Shown: positions 41,074 to 51,122 of the stretch, one piece after another
How positions within the stretch are numbered: the first letter of the stretch is position 1
How the letters are laid out: the number at the start of each line of letters is the position of its first letter
Assembly: GCF_000588875.1 (NCBI RefSeq)
Contig: NZ_JEMV01000015.1
Location: 25,564-89,563 of the forward strand
Origin: Sphingobium sp. Ant17
GTDB taxonomy: Bacteria > Pseudomonadota > Alphaproteobacteria > Sphingomonadales > Sphingomonadaceae
Direction of reading: 5' to 3'
Length of the DNA stretch: 64,000 nucleotides
Made by a program: the position numbers and the translations under genes
The notes under the pieces: model-generated
The model's input: only the letters and a program-made list of their open reading frames with translations
Databases searched by the model: none
What the model was told of the DNA's origin: nothing

Positions 41074-43827
41074 GTGATCGACCCCGCCGACCTTCCCGCC
41101 CTTCACGCCAGCCATGGCGGCATCTGGTTACGCGATGGCGGCCGCACCCAAGGGCTGGCCAAAGGGCGGGCAATCGCCCGCGCGGCTGAAACCCCGGTGC
41201 TCCTGCTTAACGCCCCCCTGACTGGGCAGCGGCTTGGCTATCCCGAGTTAAACGGCCTCGATCTGCTGGAATTATGGGCATTTCTTCATCCCGCCCGCTT
41301 TCTGGTGCCCACGCCCAAGGGGCTGGCGGCCGCGTTAAACCTGTCGGTTCCGGCGAGCGAAGGCGATATTCCCGGCCTGCTGCAACAGGCGGCGCAGGTG
41401 ATGCTCGACCGGCTGGGATCGACCGAATGGACCGAGCGCGAAGGCGGCTGGACGTCGGCGCAATCGTTGCACCGGCTGCGCTGGACCTGGGCACCTTTGG
41501 TTGCCCCGCGCATCGCCAAGCCCAAGGAGGCGGAGCGTTGGCTCTTTTCCAAATTGCCCGAATGGGAGGAAGCGCAGCCCCGCCCCGCCCCGCGCACGAT
41601 CGCACTGGATGAAGGGCAAGTACTGGCCCGGCTCGACGCGCTGACCGGCGCGGGGGCCGAACCGCGCCCCGGCCAGCGCGCCTATGCCGCCGCCGCCAGC
41701 GCCGCCTTCCTACCGCGCCGTCATCGCGACCAGCCCAATATGCTGCTGGCGGAAGCGGGAACGGGCATCGGCAAGACGCTGGGCTATCTCGCGCCCGCTT
41801 CGCTCTGGGCCGGACAGGCGCAGGGGACGGTCTGGGTATCGACCTATACCAAGGCGCTACAGCGCCAGCTCGATCGCGAATCACTGCGGCTCTTTCCCGA
41901 CCCCACGATCGCTGCCAAACGAGTCGTTGTGCGCAAGGGGCGCGAAAACTATCTCTGCCTGCTCAATCTGGAAGACGCGTTGCAAGGCGGCTTTACCGGG
42001 CGTGCGGCGATATTGGCGCAACTGGTCGCGCGCTGGGCCGCGTTCAGCAAGGATGGTGACATGGTGGGCGGCGACCTGCCCGGCTGGTTGCCAACCCTGT
42101 TCCGGCGCAACGGATCGACCGCGCTGACCGACCGGCGGGGCGAGTGCATCTATGCGGGCTGCCCCCATTATCGCAAATGCTTCATCGAGCGGTCGAGCCG
42201 TGCGAGCGCGGACGCAGACATCGTCATCGCCAACCATGCGCTCGTGATGATCAACGCCGCGCGCGGGCGGGAAACCGGCCAGCGACCACAGCGGATCATC
42301 TTCGACGAGGGCCATCATCTGTTCGATGCCGCCGATTCGACTTTTTCGGTTGCGCTGTCGGGGCAGGAGGCAATCGAACTGCGCCGCTGGATCATGGGCC
42401 CGGAGGGTGGATCACGCGGGCGGCGGCGCGGGCTGGCGGCACGCCTGTCCGACCTTGCCAGCTATGACGAGGAAGGCGGGCAGGCGATCCGCGCGGCGAT
42501 CGATGCGGCGCAGGCGTTGCCTGCCGACGAATGGCTGAAACGTGTCGTCGCGGGTGAGCCGTTCGGAGCGCTGGAAGCCTTGCTGACTGCCGTGCGTTCC
42601 ACCGTCTATACCCGCGCCGCCGATGCCGGTGAAGCAGACGCGGGCTATGGCATGGAAACCGAACTGGCCGAACCAGATGGCGCGCTGGTCGAGGCGGCGC
42701 AGGAAGCGGCGCTGGCGCTCGACGCCCTGATCAAGCCGCTGGTACGGCTGGGACGGCGACTAGAAGCGGTGGTCGAAGATGCGCCCGATTGGCTGGACAG
42801 CGCGGCACGGGCGCGGATCGAAGGCGCGGTGGCTTCGCTTGGCTGGCGGCGCGACCTGATCGCGGCCTGGCTGGCGCTGCTGACGCGGATCGGCGGCCCG
42901 GCGGATCCTGATTATGTCGACTGGCTGGCGGTCGACCGGATTGAGGGGCGCGAGTTCGACATCGGCATTCACCGTCACTGGCTCGACCCCAGCCGCCCAC
43001 TCGCCGAAGCCGTGCTGAAACCTGCGCAAGGGGTGATCGTCACCAGCGCGACGCTGAAAGGCGGCGGCGAATGGAGCAATGCGGAGGGACGCAGCGGCGC
43101 GGTCCACCTGCCCCATGGCGCGGAACGGTTCGAGGCGGCGAGCCCCTTCGACTATCCGGGACGCGCCGAAGTCCTGATCGTCACCGATATCAAGCGGGGC
43201 GACATCGCCGCCTTGTCCGGTGCCTATGGCCGATTGATCGAGGCGGCGGGCGGCGGCACGTTGGGCCTGTTCACCGCGATCCGGCGGCTGCGTGGCGTTC
43301 ATGCGCGCATTGCCGACCGGCTGGCGCGGGCGGGCCTCCCGCTTTACGCGCAGCATGTCGACCCGATAGACACCGGCACCCTGGTCGATATTTTCCGCGA
43401 TGATCCGCGCGCCTCATTGCTCGGCACAGATGCCTTGCGCGATGGCGTGGACGTGCCGGGCCATTCGCTGCGGCTGGTGGTGATGGAGGGGGTGCCCTGG
43501 TCCAAGCCCACCGTGCTGCACGCGGCGCGCAGGCTGGCGGGCGGCGGCAATGCCTATGACGATCGGCTGATCCGCGCGCGGCTGGCGCAGGCGTTCGGGC
43601 GGCTCATCCGCCGGGCCGAGGACAAGGGCAGTTTCGTCATCCTGTCGGCCGCCATGCCCAGCCGGTTGTTGAGCGCCTTTCCGCCCGGAACGCCGATCCG
43701 CCGCCTGACGCTGGACGAAGCGATCCTGGCGGTCAACGCTAGCGCCCGAGCCGAAACGCTTGGCGAAGCGGTCGCTTTGGGGCATCAGGGGGCCGAATCC
43801 GGCATGCCCCCCCAGGAGACAGAATGA
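41074..43827 (+). CDS. DinG-like ATP-dependent DNA helicase (XPD/Rad3 group)
   Basis: A 917-residue SF2 helicase. Walker A is EAGTGIGKTLGYLAPA, and the DEAH box is FDEGHHLF. Cys residues between them (ECIYAGCPHYRKCF) suggest a 4Fe-4S cluster as in XPD/DinG. Motifs V-VI lie in GTDALRDGVDVPG and RLAQAFGRLIRR. It would unwind DNA, possibly R-loops or forked structures. Starts at GTG with a weak RBS. Its stop overlaps sixA by four bases. Confidence 0.9.
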   Translation: MIDPADLPALHASHGGIWLRDGGRTQGLAKGRAIARAAETPVLLLNAPLTGQRLGYPELNGLDLLELWAFLHPARFLVPTPKGLAAALNLSVPASEGDIPGLLQQAAQVMLDRLGSTEWTEREGGWTSAQSLHRLRWTWAPLVAPRIAKPKEAERWLFSKLPEWEEAQPRPAPRTIALDEGQVLARLDALTGAGAEPRPGQRAYAAAASAAFLPRRHRDQPNMLLAEAGTGIGKTLGYLAPASLWAGQAQGTVWVSTYTKALQRQLDRESLRLFPDPTIAAKRVVVRKGRENYLCLLNLEDALQGGFTGRAAILAQLVARWAAFSKDGDMVGGDLPGWLPTLFRRNGSTALTDRRGECIYAGCPHYRKCFIERSSRASADADIVIANHALVMINAARGRETGQRPQRIIFDEGHHLFDAADSTFSVALSGQEAIELRRWIMGPEGGSRGRRRGLAARLSDLASYDEEGGQAIRAAIDAAQALPADEWLKRVVAGEPFGALEALLTAVRSTVYTRAADAGEADAGYGMETELAEPDGALVEAAQEAALALDALIKPLVRLGRRLEAVVEDAPDWLDSAARARIEGAVASLGWRRDLIAAWLALLTRIGGPADPDYVDWLAVDRIEGREFDIGIHRHWLDPSRPLAEAVLKPAQGVIVTSATLKGGGEWSNAEGRSGAVHLPHGAERFEAASPFDYPGRAEVLIVTDIKRGDIAALSGAYGRLIEAAGGGTLGLFTAIRRLRGVHARIADRLARAGLPLYAQHVDPIDTGTLVDIFRDDPRASLLGTDALRDGVDVPGHSLRLVVMEGVPWSKPTVLHAARRLAGGGNAYDDRLIRARLAQAFGRLIRRAEDKGSFVILSAAMPSRLLSAFPPGTPIRRLTLDEAILAVNASARAETLGEAVALGHQGAESGMPPQETE

Positions 43828-44366
43828 AACGGCTGACCCTGTTGCGCCACGCCAAGTCGGACTGGGACGATCCGGTGGCTCGGGATTTCGACCGGCCGCT
43901 GAACCGTCGTGGTGAAAAGGCTGCCATCCTGATGGGCCAGTTCGCCGCGCGCCGCGCCATGCAGTTCGACATGCTGGTCGCCTCCCCCGCCGTCCGGGTG
44001 GTGGAAACGCTGGACGTCTTCTTCACCGGCTATGGCCAGATACTCGACGCGCATTGGGACCGGCGCATCTACCTCGCCTCCTCCCCCATCCTGTTCGATG
44101 TCGTCCGCGACCTGCCCGACAAGGCCGACAGCGTGTTGATGGCCGGGCATAATCCGGGCTTGGAGGAATTGATCCTCGACCTCGTCCCCGATGATGGCAG
44201 CAATGACTTGCGCGAAGATGTGGAAGCGAAATTCCCGACCGCCAGCATCGCGGTGCTGGACCTGGCCATCGACCGCTGGCGCGATGCGAAGGAGAATGTC
44301 GGGACGCTGACCAGCTTCACCCGGCCGCGCGACCTCGATCCTGCGCTGGGGCCAGGGTCGCGGTGA
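43824..44366 (+). CDS. SixA-like phosphohistidine phosphatase (histidine phosphatase family)
   Basis: A 180-residue histidine-phosphatase-superfamily protein of SixA type. The phospho-acceptor H9 lies in LTLLRHAKSDW, a second Arg in SPAVRVVETL, and the second His in LMAGHNPGLEELI. SixA in E. coli dephosphorylates phosphohistidine on ArcB and the nitrogen PTS. It overlaps the helicase and the next gene by four bases each, so the three genes form one transcript. Confidence 0.9.
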   Translation: MKRLTLLRHAKSDWDDPVARDFDRPLNRRGEKAAILMGQFAARRAMQFDMLVASPAVRVVETLDVFFTGYGQILDAHWDRRIYLASSPILFDVVRDLPDKADSVLMAGHNPGLEELILDLVPDDGSNDLREDVEAKFPTASIAVLDLAIDRWRDAKENVGTLTSFTRPRDLDPALGPGSR

Positions 44367-44884
44367 CGCCGATCGCGTGGCGCAGGGCGGAGGCGCGCGA
44401 CGCCCCCGCCCTCTCCATATTGGGCGGGGCGACCTTCCTCACCAGCTTTGCCCATGATCATCCGGGCGCGGCACTGACCGCCCATATCCGCACCGCGCAC
44501 GGAGAGGCCTATTATGCAGCGGCCCTCGCCGATCCGACGCAGACCGTGATGATCGGCGAAACTCCGCTTGGCGCAGCGGTGGGCTATGCGATGATCACGC
44601 CGCCCGACCTGCCGATCGCGACCGACCCGGCGCATGATGTGGAGTTGAAGCGCATCTACCTGCTGCATGGCTGGCAGGGCGGCGGGCATGGCGATGCGAT
44701 CATGGCGCTGGTGGTCGAGGAAGCACGCCGGCGCGGAGCGTGCCGGTTGCTGCTCGCAGTCTATCCACAAAATGAACGGGCGCGGCGCTTCTATGCGCGG
44801 CATGGTTTTGGCGAAATCGGCGAATTGACCTTCATGGTCGGGGACGTGCCGTTCCGCGACCTCATCTACGCCCGGACGCTATGA
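44363..44884 (+). CDS. GNAT family N-acetyltransferase
   Basis: A 173-residue acetyl-CoA-dependent acetyltransferase. Motif A can be seen as LKRIYLLHGWQGGGHGDAIMALVVEEARRRG, a variant of the RxxGxG/A pyrophosphate loop, and the C-terminal NERARRFYARHGFGEIGE is typical of GNAT motif B. It starts at GTG overlapping the sixA stop. The substrate is unknown. Confidence 0.88.
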   Translation: MTPIAWRRAEARDAPALSILGGATFLTSFAHDHPGAALTAHIRTAHGEAYYAAALADPTQTVMIGETPLGAAVGYAMITPPDLPIATDPAHDVELKRIYLLHGWQGGGHGDAIMALVVEEARRRGACRLLLAVYPQNERARRFYARHGFGEIGELTFMVGDVPFRDLIYARTL

Positions 44885-45217
44885 GGCGATCGCGCGGGCC
44901 AGTGTGGCACGGATGGTTTCGAGGCGCGTCAGCAGGTCTTCTTCGGCCTGCTGCGGCGAAACCGCAAGAGCAGCGCTATCGCCCTCTTCCAGCGCCTTTT
45001 GCGCGCCCTTGACGGTGAAACCTTCGACATTGAGCAGATGATGGATGCGGCGGGCAAGATCGACGTCGGCAGGGCGATAATAGCGCCGATTGCCCGCGCG
45101 TTGCAGCGGTCGTAACTGAGGAAAGCGGGTTTCCCAATAACGCAAGATATGCTGGGCCAAACCCAATTCACCGGCCAGTTCGCCGATGGTCAAAAATGCC
45201 CCCTCCGTCTTGTTCAT
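44879..45217 (-). CDS. MerR family transcriptional regulator
   Basis: A 112-residue short MerR regulator: winged HTH LTIGELAGELGLAQHILRYWETRFPQLRPLQRAGNRRYYRPADVDL, then helices without a metal- or drug-binding domain. It resembles the small MerR protein commonly placed downstream of ihfA and fabH in alphaproteobacteria. Convergent with the GNAT gene and overlapping it by six bases. It is the last gene of the rpmF-plsX-fabH-ihfA operon. Confidence 0.9.
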   Translation of the reverse strand: MNKTEGAFLTIGELAGELGLAQHILRYWETRFPQLRPLQRAGNRRYYRPADVDLARRIHHLLNVEGFTVKGAQKALEEGDSAALAVSPQQAEEDLLTRLETIRATLARAIAS

Positions 45218-45305
45218 GACAATGATGTTGCACCCATAGCCGGGCGCAGGTCAACCATCGCAAATGACGGAGAAAGAAGAAAAAGCCTTGCTGCTGGCAG
45301 CGGTG

Positions 45306-45596
45306 TCAGGCGACCCGATCGCGCATCGTCTGGCTGGCGCGGAACGTCAACACCCGGCGCGGCTGGATCGGCACTTCGACGCCGGTCTTGGGATTGCGGC
45401 CCATGCGCTGGGTCTTGTCGCGCAGGACGAAGGTGCCGAAGCTGGAAATCTTCACATTCTCGCCGCGCTCCAGCGCAACCGACATATGGTCGAGGATCGA
45501 TTCGACCAACGCGGCGGCTTCCGCCCGCGACAAGCCGACATGGCGATTGAGGCTTTCCGCCAGATCCGCGCGTGTCAAAGTGCCCATGCCGCTCAT
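45306..45596 (-). CDS. ihfA: Integration host factor subunit alpha
   Basis: A 96-residue HU/IHF protein: [32 protein letters not shown], then the arm region [33 protein letters not shown] with the DNA-intercalating Pro. It bends DNA at specific sites together with IHF-beta. Placement between fabH and a small MerR gene is the standard order. The start may be 45596 or the internal Met at 45587. Confidence 0.93.
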   Translation of the reverse strand: MSGMGTLTRADLAESLNRHVGLSRAEAAALVESILDHMSVALERGENVKISSFGTFVLRDKTQRMGRNPKTGVEVPIQPRRVLTFRASQTMRDRVA

Positions 45597-45670
45597 ATCC
45601 CGTCTCCCCGATGACAGAAAGCGAGGCTGACGGATTCGCGGCGATTATGCAAGCATTGCCTGCCGTTACG

Positions 45671-46639
45671 TCACAGGCGAATGACGCAGGCGCCCCAGGT
45701 GAAGCCGCCGCCCATCGCTTCCAGCACGATCAGTTCACCCGGCTTGATCCGCCCGTCGCGCACGGCGAGGTCGAGCGCCAGTGGCACCGAAGCGGCCGAC
45801 GTGTTGGCGTGGCGGTCAACGGTGACCACCACCCGGTCGGGCGAGAGCTTCAATTTACGCGCGGTGGCGTCGAGGATGCGGGCATTGGCCTGATGCGGGA
45901 CCAGCCAGTCGATGTCGGCATTGGTCAGACCCGCCATCGCCATGACTTCGTTGAGGACTGACGCAAGATTGACGACCGCATGACGGAACACTTCCTGCCC
46001 GCGCATGCGCAGTTTGCCCACAGTCTGCGTGGTCGATGGCCCACCATCGACATAGAGAAGCTGGTTGTGGCGGCCATCGGCGTGGAGCTTCGACGCCAGG
46101 ATGCCACGCGTGCCATCGGCACTTTCCTCCGCACCCAGCACCACAGCGCCTGCGCCATCGCCGAACAGCACGCAGGTAGCGCGGTCTTCCCAGTCGAGAA
46201 GGCGGCTGAAGGTTTCCGCGCCGATCACCAGCGCGCGTTTCGCGACGCCCGACCGGATCATGCTGTCAGCCACGGTGATGGCGTAGAGAAAGCCCGAGCA
46301 GACGGCCGCGACGTCGAAGGCGACGCAATCGTCGATGCCAAGCGCTGCCTGGACGGTCGTGGCGGTGGCAGGAAAAGTCTGGTCCGGCGTTGCCGTTGCC
46401 AAGATGATGAGATCGATATCCTGCGGCGCGACACCCGCCGCGTCGAGCGCGGCGCGGGCGGCATCGGTCGCCAGCGTCGATGTCGTCTCACCCTCACCCG
46501 CAATATGGCGGTTGCGGATGCCGGTGCGCTCGACGATCCATTCGTCGCTGGTATCGACGGTCTCGGCCAGTTCGGCATTGCTGACCGCGCGAACGGGCAG
46601 GGCCGAGCCAGTGCCCAGCAATATCGATCGACGGATCAC
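45671..46639 (-). CDS. fabH: Beta-ketoacyl-ACP synthase III
   Basis: A 322-residue KAS III that starts fatty acid synthesis by condensing acetyl-CoA with malonyl-ACP. The triad is C114 ([10 protein letters not shown]), H249 ([10 protein letters not shown]) and N279 ([13 protein letters not shown]). The C-terminal [13 protein letters not shown] is typical. It starts at a GTG overlapping the plsX stop by four bases. Confidence 0.96.
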   Translation of the reverse strand: MIRRSILLGTGSALPVRAVSNAELAETVDTSDEWIVERTGIRNRHIAGEGETTSTLATDAARAALDAAGVAPQDIDLIILATATPDQTFPATATTVQAALGIDDCVAFDVAAVCSGFLYAITVADSMIRSGVAKRALVIGAETFSRLLDWEDRATCVLFGDGAGAVVLGAEESADGTRGILASKLHADGRHNQLLYVDGGPSTTQTVGKLRMRGQEVFRHAVVNLASVLNEVMAMAGLTNADIDWLVPHQANARILDATARKLKLSPDRVVVTVDRHANTSAASVPLALDLAVRDGRIKPGELIVLEAMGGGFTWGACVIRL

Positions 46640-47706
46640 TTGACGGGCAGCTCCAACTTGGCGGCAGCGGCAGCCGACAGGCCCGCAACGCCTGCCATAT
46701 CGGCGGCGATGCGGCGGGTAATGTCTTCTTCCAACAGCCGCGCGGCGACATGGACCGCGTTGGCCACGCCCTTGGCATCGGCACTGCCATGGCTTTTCAC
46801 GACAACACCGTTGAGGCCCAGGAAGACCGCGCCATTATGGTTGTTGGGGTCGAGATGATGTTTGAGCAGATGCATGGCAGGCTTGGATATCAGGAAGCCG
46901 ATCTTCGAACGGATCGAACTGGTGAACGCCTTGCGGAGCACGTCGGTGACGAAGCGGGCAGTCCCCTCCGCCGTCTTGAGCGCGACATTGCCCGAAAAAC
47001 CGTCGCACACGATCACGTCGGTATCGCCGCGGCTTATCTTGTCGCCTTCGGTAAAGCCGTCGAAGCGCAGCGGCAGCGTGTCGGCGGCGCGCAAGATGGC
47101 GGCGGCGTCGCGAATCTCGTCGGTGCCCTTAAGATCCTCGGTCCCGATGTTGAGCAGACGCACGCGCGGCCGTTCAAGGTCGAAGGCGATGCGCGAATAG
47201 GCCGCACCCATCACGGCGAACTGGACGAGGTTGCGGGCGTCACATTCGGTATTGGCGCCCAGGTCCAGCATGATGACGTCATTATCGCCCAGCGTCGGCA
47301 ACATCGCGGCCAGCGCAGGGCGATCGACGCCCGGCATGGTGCGCAGAGCGACCTTCGCCATCGCCATCAGCGCACCGGTATTGCCCGCCGATACGGCGGC
47401 CCCGGCCTGGCCCGATTTCACGGCCGCAATGGCCATGCTCATCGAGCTGTCTTTCTTGCGGATGGCAACGCCGGGCTTATCGGCTCCGTCGACCACCGAA
47501 GCGGCGTGGACCACATCCGACGCTGCGCGCAAATTGGGATGCTGGTCGAGCGCGGATTTGATCTGCGCTTCGTCACCGAACAGGGTGAAAAGGAGTCCGT
47601 CGTGCCGGTGACGGGCGAGCGCAACGCCCGCCATCATCACGCGCACGCCCTCATCCCCGCCCATCGCGTCGATTGCGATTCGCGGTTGGCTGGACACGCT
47701 GATCAC
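46636..47706 (-). CDS. plsX: Phosphate acyltransferase PlsX
   Basis: A 356-residue PlsX that converts acyl-ACP to acyl-phosphate for phospholipid synthesis. Motifs are [10 protein letters not shown] near the N-terminus, [28 protein letters not shown] and [13 protein letters not shown]. It begins at GTG 24 bp after rpmF and overlaps fabH, giving the conserved rpmF-plsX-fabH lipid operon. Confidence 0.96.
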   Translation of the reverse strand: MISVSSQPRIAIDAMGGDEGVRVMMAGVALARHRHDGLLFTLFGDEAQIKSALDQHPNLRAASDVVHAASVVDGADKPGVAIRKKDSSMSMAIAAVKSGQAGAAVSAGNTGALMAMAKVALRTMPGVDRPALAAMLPTLGDNDVIMLDLGANTECDARNLVQFAVMGAAYSRIAFDLERPRVRLLNIGTEDLKGTDEIRDAAAILRAADTLPLRFDGFTEGDKISRGDTDVIVCDGFSGNVALKTAEGTARFVTDVLRKAFTSSIRSKIGFLISKPAMHLLKHHLDPNNHNGAVFLGLNGVVVKSHGSADAKGVANAVHVAARLLEEDITRRIAADMAGVAGLSAAAAAKLELPVK

Positions 47707-47730
47707 CCCTTTGCGGAGATCGAGACTGGC

Positions 47731-47910
47731 TTACGCCCCGACAGCGACGATTTCGCGACCGTTATAATGGCCACAGGCACCGCACAGATTGTGCGGGCGC
47801 TTGAGTTCGCCACAGTTGGAACATTCCTGGAATGCTTCAACGCGCAGCGAATCGTGGCTACGGCGCATGCCGCGCTTGGAGGGGGACGTTTTCCTTTTGG
47901 GGACAGCCAT
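47731..47910 (-). CDS. rpmF: 50S ribosomal protein L32
   Basis: A 59-residue ribosomal protein beginning [20 protein letters not shown]. It keeps the zinc ribbon CSNCGELK and CGACGHYNG (four Cys). It is part of the large subunit. First gene of the rpmF-plsX-fabH-ihfA-merR operon. Confidence 0.96.
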   Translation of the reverse strand: MAVPKRKTSPSKRGMRRSHDSLRVEAFQECSNCGELKRPHNLCGACGHYNGREIVAVGA

Positions 47911-48119
47911 GTCGGCACCTTGTTCCGTAAATTATCTGGTTGTGCGACTGGCCGGTTTCCGATGGAGACGCGGACGCCACAAGGCGCCGCAGACCCATGC
48001 GGCCCGGGTGATCGCGAAGCCCTGCGCCTATAGCGGTTTTTGTTCGGGGTGCAAGTCCTTCCTTGCCGATCCCGCCTCGCACCCTAGACTGGCACCTTAC
48101 CGCAAACGGGGGAATTTCC

Positions 48120-48551
48120 ATGCTGTTGCCTATTACGCTGACCTTTGCCGCAACCTGTGCGCTGCTCAACTTGTGGCTGGCGATTCGGTGCGTCAGGCTG
48201 CGCGCAAAGGACAAGGTACTGCATGGCGATGGCGGCGACACGCTGTTGGCGCGGCGGATTCGCGCCCAGGCCAATTTCATCGAATATACGCCGATTGTGC
48301 TGATCCTGTTCGCCCTCGTCGAACTGGCGGTGGGCGGATCGCTATGGCTGTCCATCGCGGCGCTCGTCTATGTGCTGGCGCGGGTATCGCACGGCTTCGG
48401 GATGGACGCGGACAAGCCTAGCCTATGGCGGGCCGCTGGGGCATTGGTCACCTGGCTGGTGATGGTCGGCCTCGCCATTGCCGCGCTGACGATCGCCTAC
48501 AGCGGCACGCGCGAAATGCCTGTGCCGCCCGCACTGGCGGCGCAGGTGTAG
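48120..48551 (+). CDS. MAPEG family membrane protein
   Basis: A 143-residue four-helix protein of the MAPEG family (membrane-associated eicosanoid/glutathione metabolism). The motif RRIRAQANFIEYTPIVLILFALVELA is characteristic, with the Asn-Glu pair at the membrane interface. Bacterial members are glutathione transferase-like, with unknown substrates. GGGGGA lies six bases before the ATG. Confidence 0.9.
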   Translation: MLLPITLTFAATCALLNLWLAIRCVRLRAKDKVLHGDGGDTLLARRIRAQANFIEYTPIVLILFALVELAVGGSLWLSIAALVYVLARVSHGFGMDADKPSLWRAAGALVTWLVMVGLAIAALTIAYSGTREMPVPPALAAQV

Positions 48552-48554
48552 GCT

Positions 48555-49214
48555 CTACCCCGCCAGCACCGAATCGGCGACGAAGGGGTTGGTGCGGCGT
48601 TCATGGGCAAAGTTGCTCATGGCGCCGTGACCGGGCACGAAGGCGGTATCGCCCCCGAGCGGCCAGAGCTTGCCGGTGATCGCGTCGATCAGATCCTGAT
48701 GATTGCCGCGCGGGAAGTCGGTGCGGCCGATCGATCCCTGGAACAAGACGTCGCCGACGATGGCAAGCTTGCTCGGCGCATGGTGGAACACGACATGGCC
48801 CGGCGTATGGCCGGGGCAATGGAGGACGTCAAACGTCAGGTTACCAACGGTCACCTGTTCCCCATCCTGCAACCAGCGGTCCGGCTCGAAACTCTCGCCC
48901 GGCACGCCCCAGCGTTCGCCATCTTGCGCCAATCGATCGATCCAGAAACGATCATCCTCATGCGGCCCCTCGATCGGCACGCCAAGGTCGCGGGCGAGAA
49001 CGCCCGCCTGGCCGCAATGGTCGATATGGCCATGGGTGACGAGCAGCTTCTCGATCGTGACGCCCTGCTCCGCCGCCGCGCGTTTCAGCACCGGCAGGTC
49101 ACCGCCCGGATCCACGAAGGCGCCGCGCATGGTCTGGGTACACCAGAGGAGGGTGCAATTCTGCTGGAGCGGGGTGACCGGGATCAGCATGGCTTTGAGC
49201 GGAGGTGTCGTCAT
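48555..49214 (-). CDS. MBL-fold metallo-hydrolase (glyoxalase II-like)
   Basis: A 219-residue metallo-beta-lactamase-fold hydrolase with HGHIDHCG (metal ligands H-H-D-H), HCPGHTPGHVVF, VGDVLFQGSIGRTDFPRG and FVPGHGAMSNF. It resembles YcbL/GloB-type thioester hydrolases that act on S-lactoylglutathione-like substrates. It follows an Rrf2 regulator by 39 bp and is probably in its operon. Confidence 0.92.
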   Translation of the reverse strand: MTTPPLKAMLIPVTPLQQNCTLLWCTQTMRGAFVDPGGDLPVLKRAAAEQGVTIEKLLVTHGHIDHCGQAGVLARDLGVPIEGPHEDDRFWIDRLAQDGERWGVPGESFEPDRWLQDGEQVTVGNLTFDVLHCPGHTPGHVVFHHAPSKLAIVGDVLFQGSIGRTDFPRGNHQDLIDAITGKLWPLGGDTAFVPGHGAMSNFAHERRTNPFVADSVLAG

Positions 49215-49253
49215 GCCCCCGATGTGGCGAAGCGACGCGGCGGGCGCAAGGCT

Positions 49254-49682
49254 CTAGACCGCCTCATCCAGCGCGGCGAAGGGCTCGGCCAGGCTGATGC
49301 TGTCGAGCACCTTGGCGGTTTCATCGCGAACGCGCAGCATGACGCGGTGCAGGCGGCATTCCGATTCGGGCAGGCAGTTGGTACAGCTTTCATGCGCGAA
49401 GCGGCTCGCGCAGGGGGTCAGCGCCAGCGATCCGCGCGTCATCCGCACAATGTCGCCATAGCTGATGTCGACCGGTGCCAGCGCCAGCCAATAGCCCCCA
49501 TCCCGCCCGCGCTGGGTCGCCACCAGCCCCTCGCGCGACAATTCGGAGAGGATGACGGTCAGAAATTTCGCCGGGATATTTTGGCGTGTGGAAATCTCGC
49601 TGAGCGGCACTGGACCCTGGCGGTAGCGATCGGCAAGATGTTGCAGCGCGCGGATGGCGTAACGGGTCTTCTGGGACAACAT
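49254..49682 (-). CDS. Rrf2 family transcriptional regulator (IscR-like)
   Basis: A 142-residue winged-helix regulator: LSQKTRYAIRALQHLADRY, then the recognition helix region IPAKFLTVILSELSREGLVATQRGRDGGYWLA. A Cys cluster CASRFAHESCTNCLPESEC may bind an iron-sulfur centre, so it could sense redox or Fe-S status. It precedes the MBL hydrolase, a possible target. Confidence 0.9.
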   Translation of the reverse strand: MLSQKTRYAIRALQHLADRYRQGPVPLSEISTRQNIPAKFLTVILSELSREGLVATQRGRDGGYWLALAPVDISYGDIVRMTRGSLALTPCASRFAHESCTNCLPESECRLHRVMLRVRDETAKVLDSISLAEPFAALDEAV

Positions 49683-49722
49683 AGCGTCGTTATTCGCCCC
49701 CGCGGCCGATTTTACAACCCGC

Positions 49723-50763
49723 TCAACGCGCGGGCGTCAGTGCCGCCCGCGCCTGGCCCGGAAAGTCGCTGAACAGGCCGTCTACCCCGGTGGCTGCGAT
49801 GGCGCGGACATAGCCCGTGAAATCACCCAGCCCCTGCAGATCGTCGAGCCGCTGATATTGCGGCGGCAGGAAGCTGTTTTCCATCCGCATCGTCCAGACA
49901 TGGACCTGCAAGCCCGCGTCATGTGCGCGACCGACCAGCGCAGTCGCCCCTTCGGGTGCGATGACGAGCGCGGCGGACGGCCCGATCCCATCGGCATAGG
50001 TCGCGATATCAGTCAGCCCCTGGACGGTGAGCATCTCGGCATAGCTGGTGCCGGGCAGGTCGGCAGGGCCGCCTTCAGCATCCACCAGCTGGATGAGGCG
50101 CAGGCGCGAGGTTGCGCGGATCGCTTTCAGATTGCCGACCTCGAACGACTGGATGAAGACCGGATCGACCTCGGTCTGATAGCCATAGCGGCTCAGCAGA
50201 TCGAGCAGCGCGGCCTGGTGTGGCAGGCCCAACCCCGCAAAATAGCTCGGATGCTTGGTTTCAGGATACAGGCCGATGCGGCGGCTGCTCTCGGCCTCCT
50301 TCGCGCGCACCAGTTGCACTATCTCTTCGAAAGTGGGAATCGGATAAAGGCCGTCGAACCGCTTGTTGGCGGTGCGCAGGTCCGGTAGCCGCTCACGCGC
50401 GCGCAGCGTGCGCAGCTCGGCGAGGGTGAAATCCTCGGTGAACCAGCCCGACATTTCGATGCCGTCGATCGTCTTGCTCGTCTTGCGATCGGCAAATTCG
50501 GGATGATCAGCAACATCGGTGGTGCCGCCAATCTCATTTTCATGCCGGGCGACGAGGACGCCGTCCCTGGTCAGGACCAGGTCGGGCTCGATATAGTCCG
50601 CACCCTGGTCGATCGCCCGTTCATAGCTGGCTAACGTATGTTCGGGCCGCTCCCCACTGGCACCGCGATGGGCGATGATGAGCGGATCGGCCCGCGCGGC
50701 GGAAAGGGGGATGAGGCTCATCAGCAACAGCAGGCCGATCCGCACCACATCCCCGCCCCTCAA
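49723..50763 (-). CDS. glpQ: Glycerophosphodiester phosphodiesterase, GlpQ-like, exported
   Basis: A 346-residue GDPD enzyme that releases glycerol 3-phosphate from deacylated phospholipids. A signal peptide (RIGLLLLMSLIPLSAARA) targets the periplasm. Catalytic motifs are IAHRGASGERPEHTLASYERAIDQGADYIEPDLVLTRDG (His, Arg, Glu, Asp) and ARHENEIGGTT. It overlaps the ArsC-like gene by four bases. Full length for the periplasmic GlpQ group. Confidence 0.93.
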   Translation of the reverse strand: MRGGDVVRIGLLLLMSLIPLSAARADPLIIAHRGASGERPEHTLASYERAIDQGADYIEPDLVLTRDGVLVARHENEIGGTTDVADHPEFADRKTSKTIDGIEMSGWFTEDFTLAELRTLRARERLPDLRTANKRFDGLYPIPTFEEIVQLVRAKEAESSRRIGLYPETKHPSYFAGLGLPHQAALLDLLSRYGYQTEVDPVFIQSFEVGNLKAIRATSRLRLIQLVDAEGGPADLPGTSYAEMLTVQGLTDIATYADGIGPSAALVIAPEGATALVGRAHDAGLQVHVWTMRMENSFLPPQYQRLDDLQGLGDFTGYVRAIAATGVDGLFSDFPGQARAALTPAR

Positions 50764-51116
50764 GCCGAAACGCCTTGCAGCGCGTTTTCGTAGGTCGTGG
50801 CCTTAAACCCGATGATCGTGCCTTTGCCCGTGTCGAGGATCGGCCGCTTGATCAGCGAGGGGTTGGTGATCATCAAGAGGATCGCCTTGTCCGCGTCGAT
50901 ATGCGCTTTATCCCCGGCGTCGAGCGCGCGGAAGCTGGTGCCGGAACGGTTGAAGATGGTTTCCCACCCATGTTCCATCACCCATTCCTCCAGCTTGGCC
51001 TTATCCACGCCCGAAACCTTATAGTCGTGGAAGCTGTAGGGAACACGCTCATTATCCAGCCAGTTACGGGCCTTCTTGATCGTGTCGCAATTTTTGATGC
51101 CGTACATGGTGATCAT
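50760..51116 (-). CDS. ArsC/Spx-like thioredoxin-fold protein (YffB type)
   Basis: A 118-residue protein of the ArsC family, YffB branch: MYGIKNCDTIKKARNWLD with a single N-terminal Cys where arsenate reductase has its catalytic Cys, then NPSLIKRPILDTGKG. YffB-type proteins are thought to be glutathione-dependent thiol reductases; arsenate reduction is not implied. It lies 6 bp after ridA and overlaps glpQ. Confidence 0.9.
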   Translation of the reverse strand: MITMYGIKNCDTIKKARNWLDNERVPYSFHDYKVSGVDKAKLEEWVMEHGWETIFNRSGTSFRALDAGDKAHIDADKAILLMITNPSLIKRPILDTGKGTIIGFKATTYENALQGVSA

Positions 51117-51122
51117 GGCGAC

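Noticed and set aside
46750..48033. Plus-strand frame opposite plsX and rpmF
   Set aside because: It covers two certain genes in antisense and has no motif of its own.
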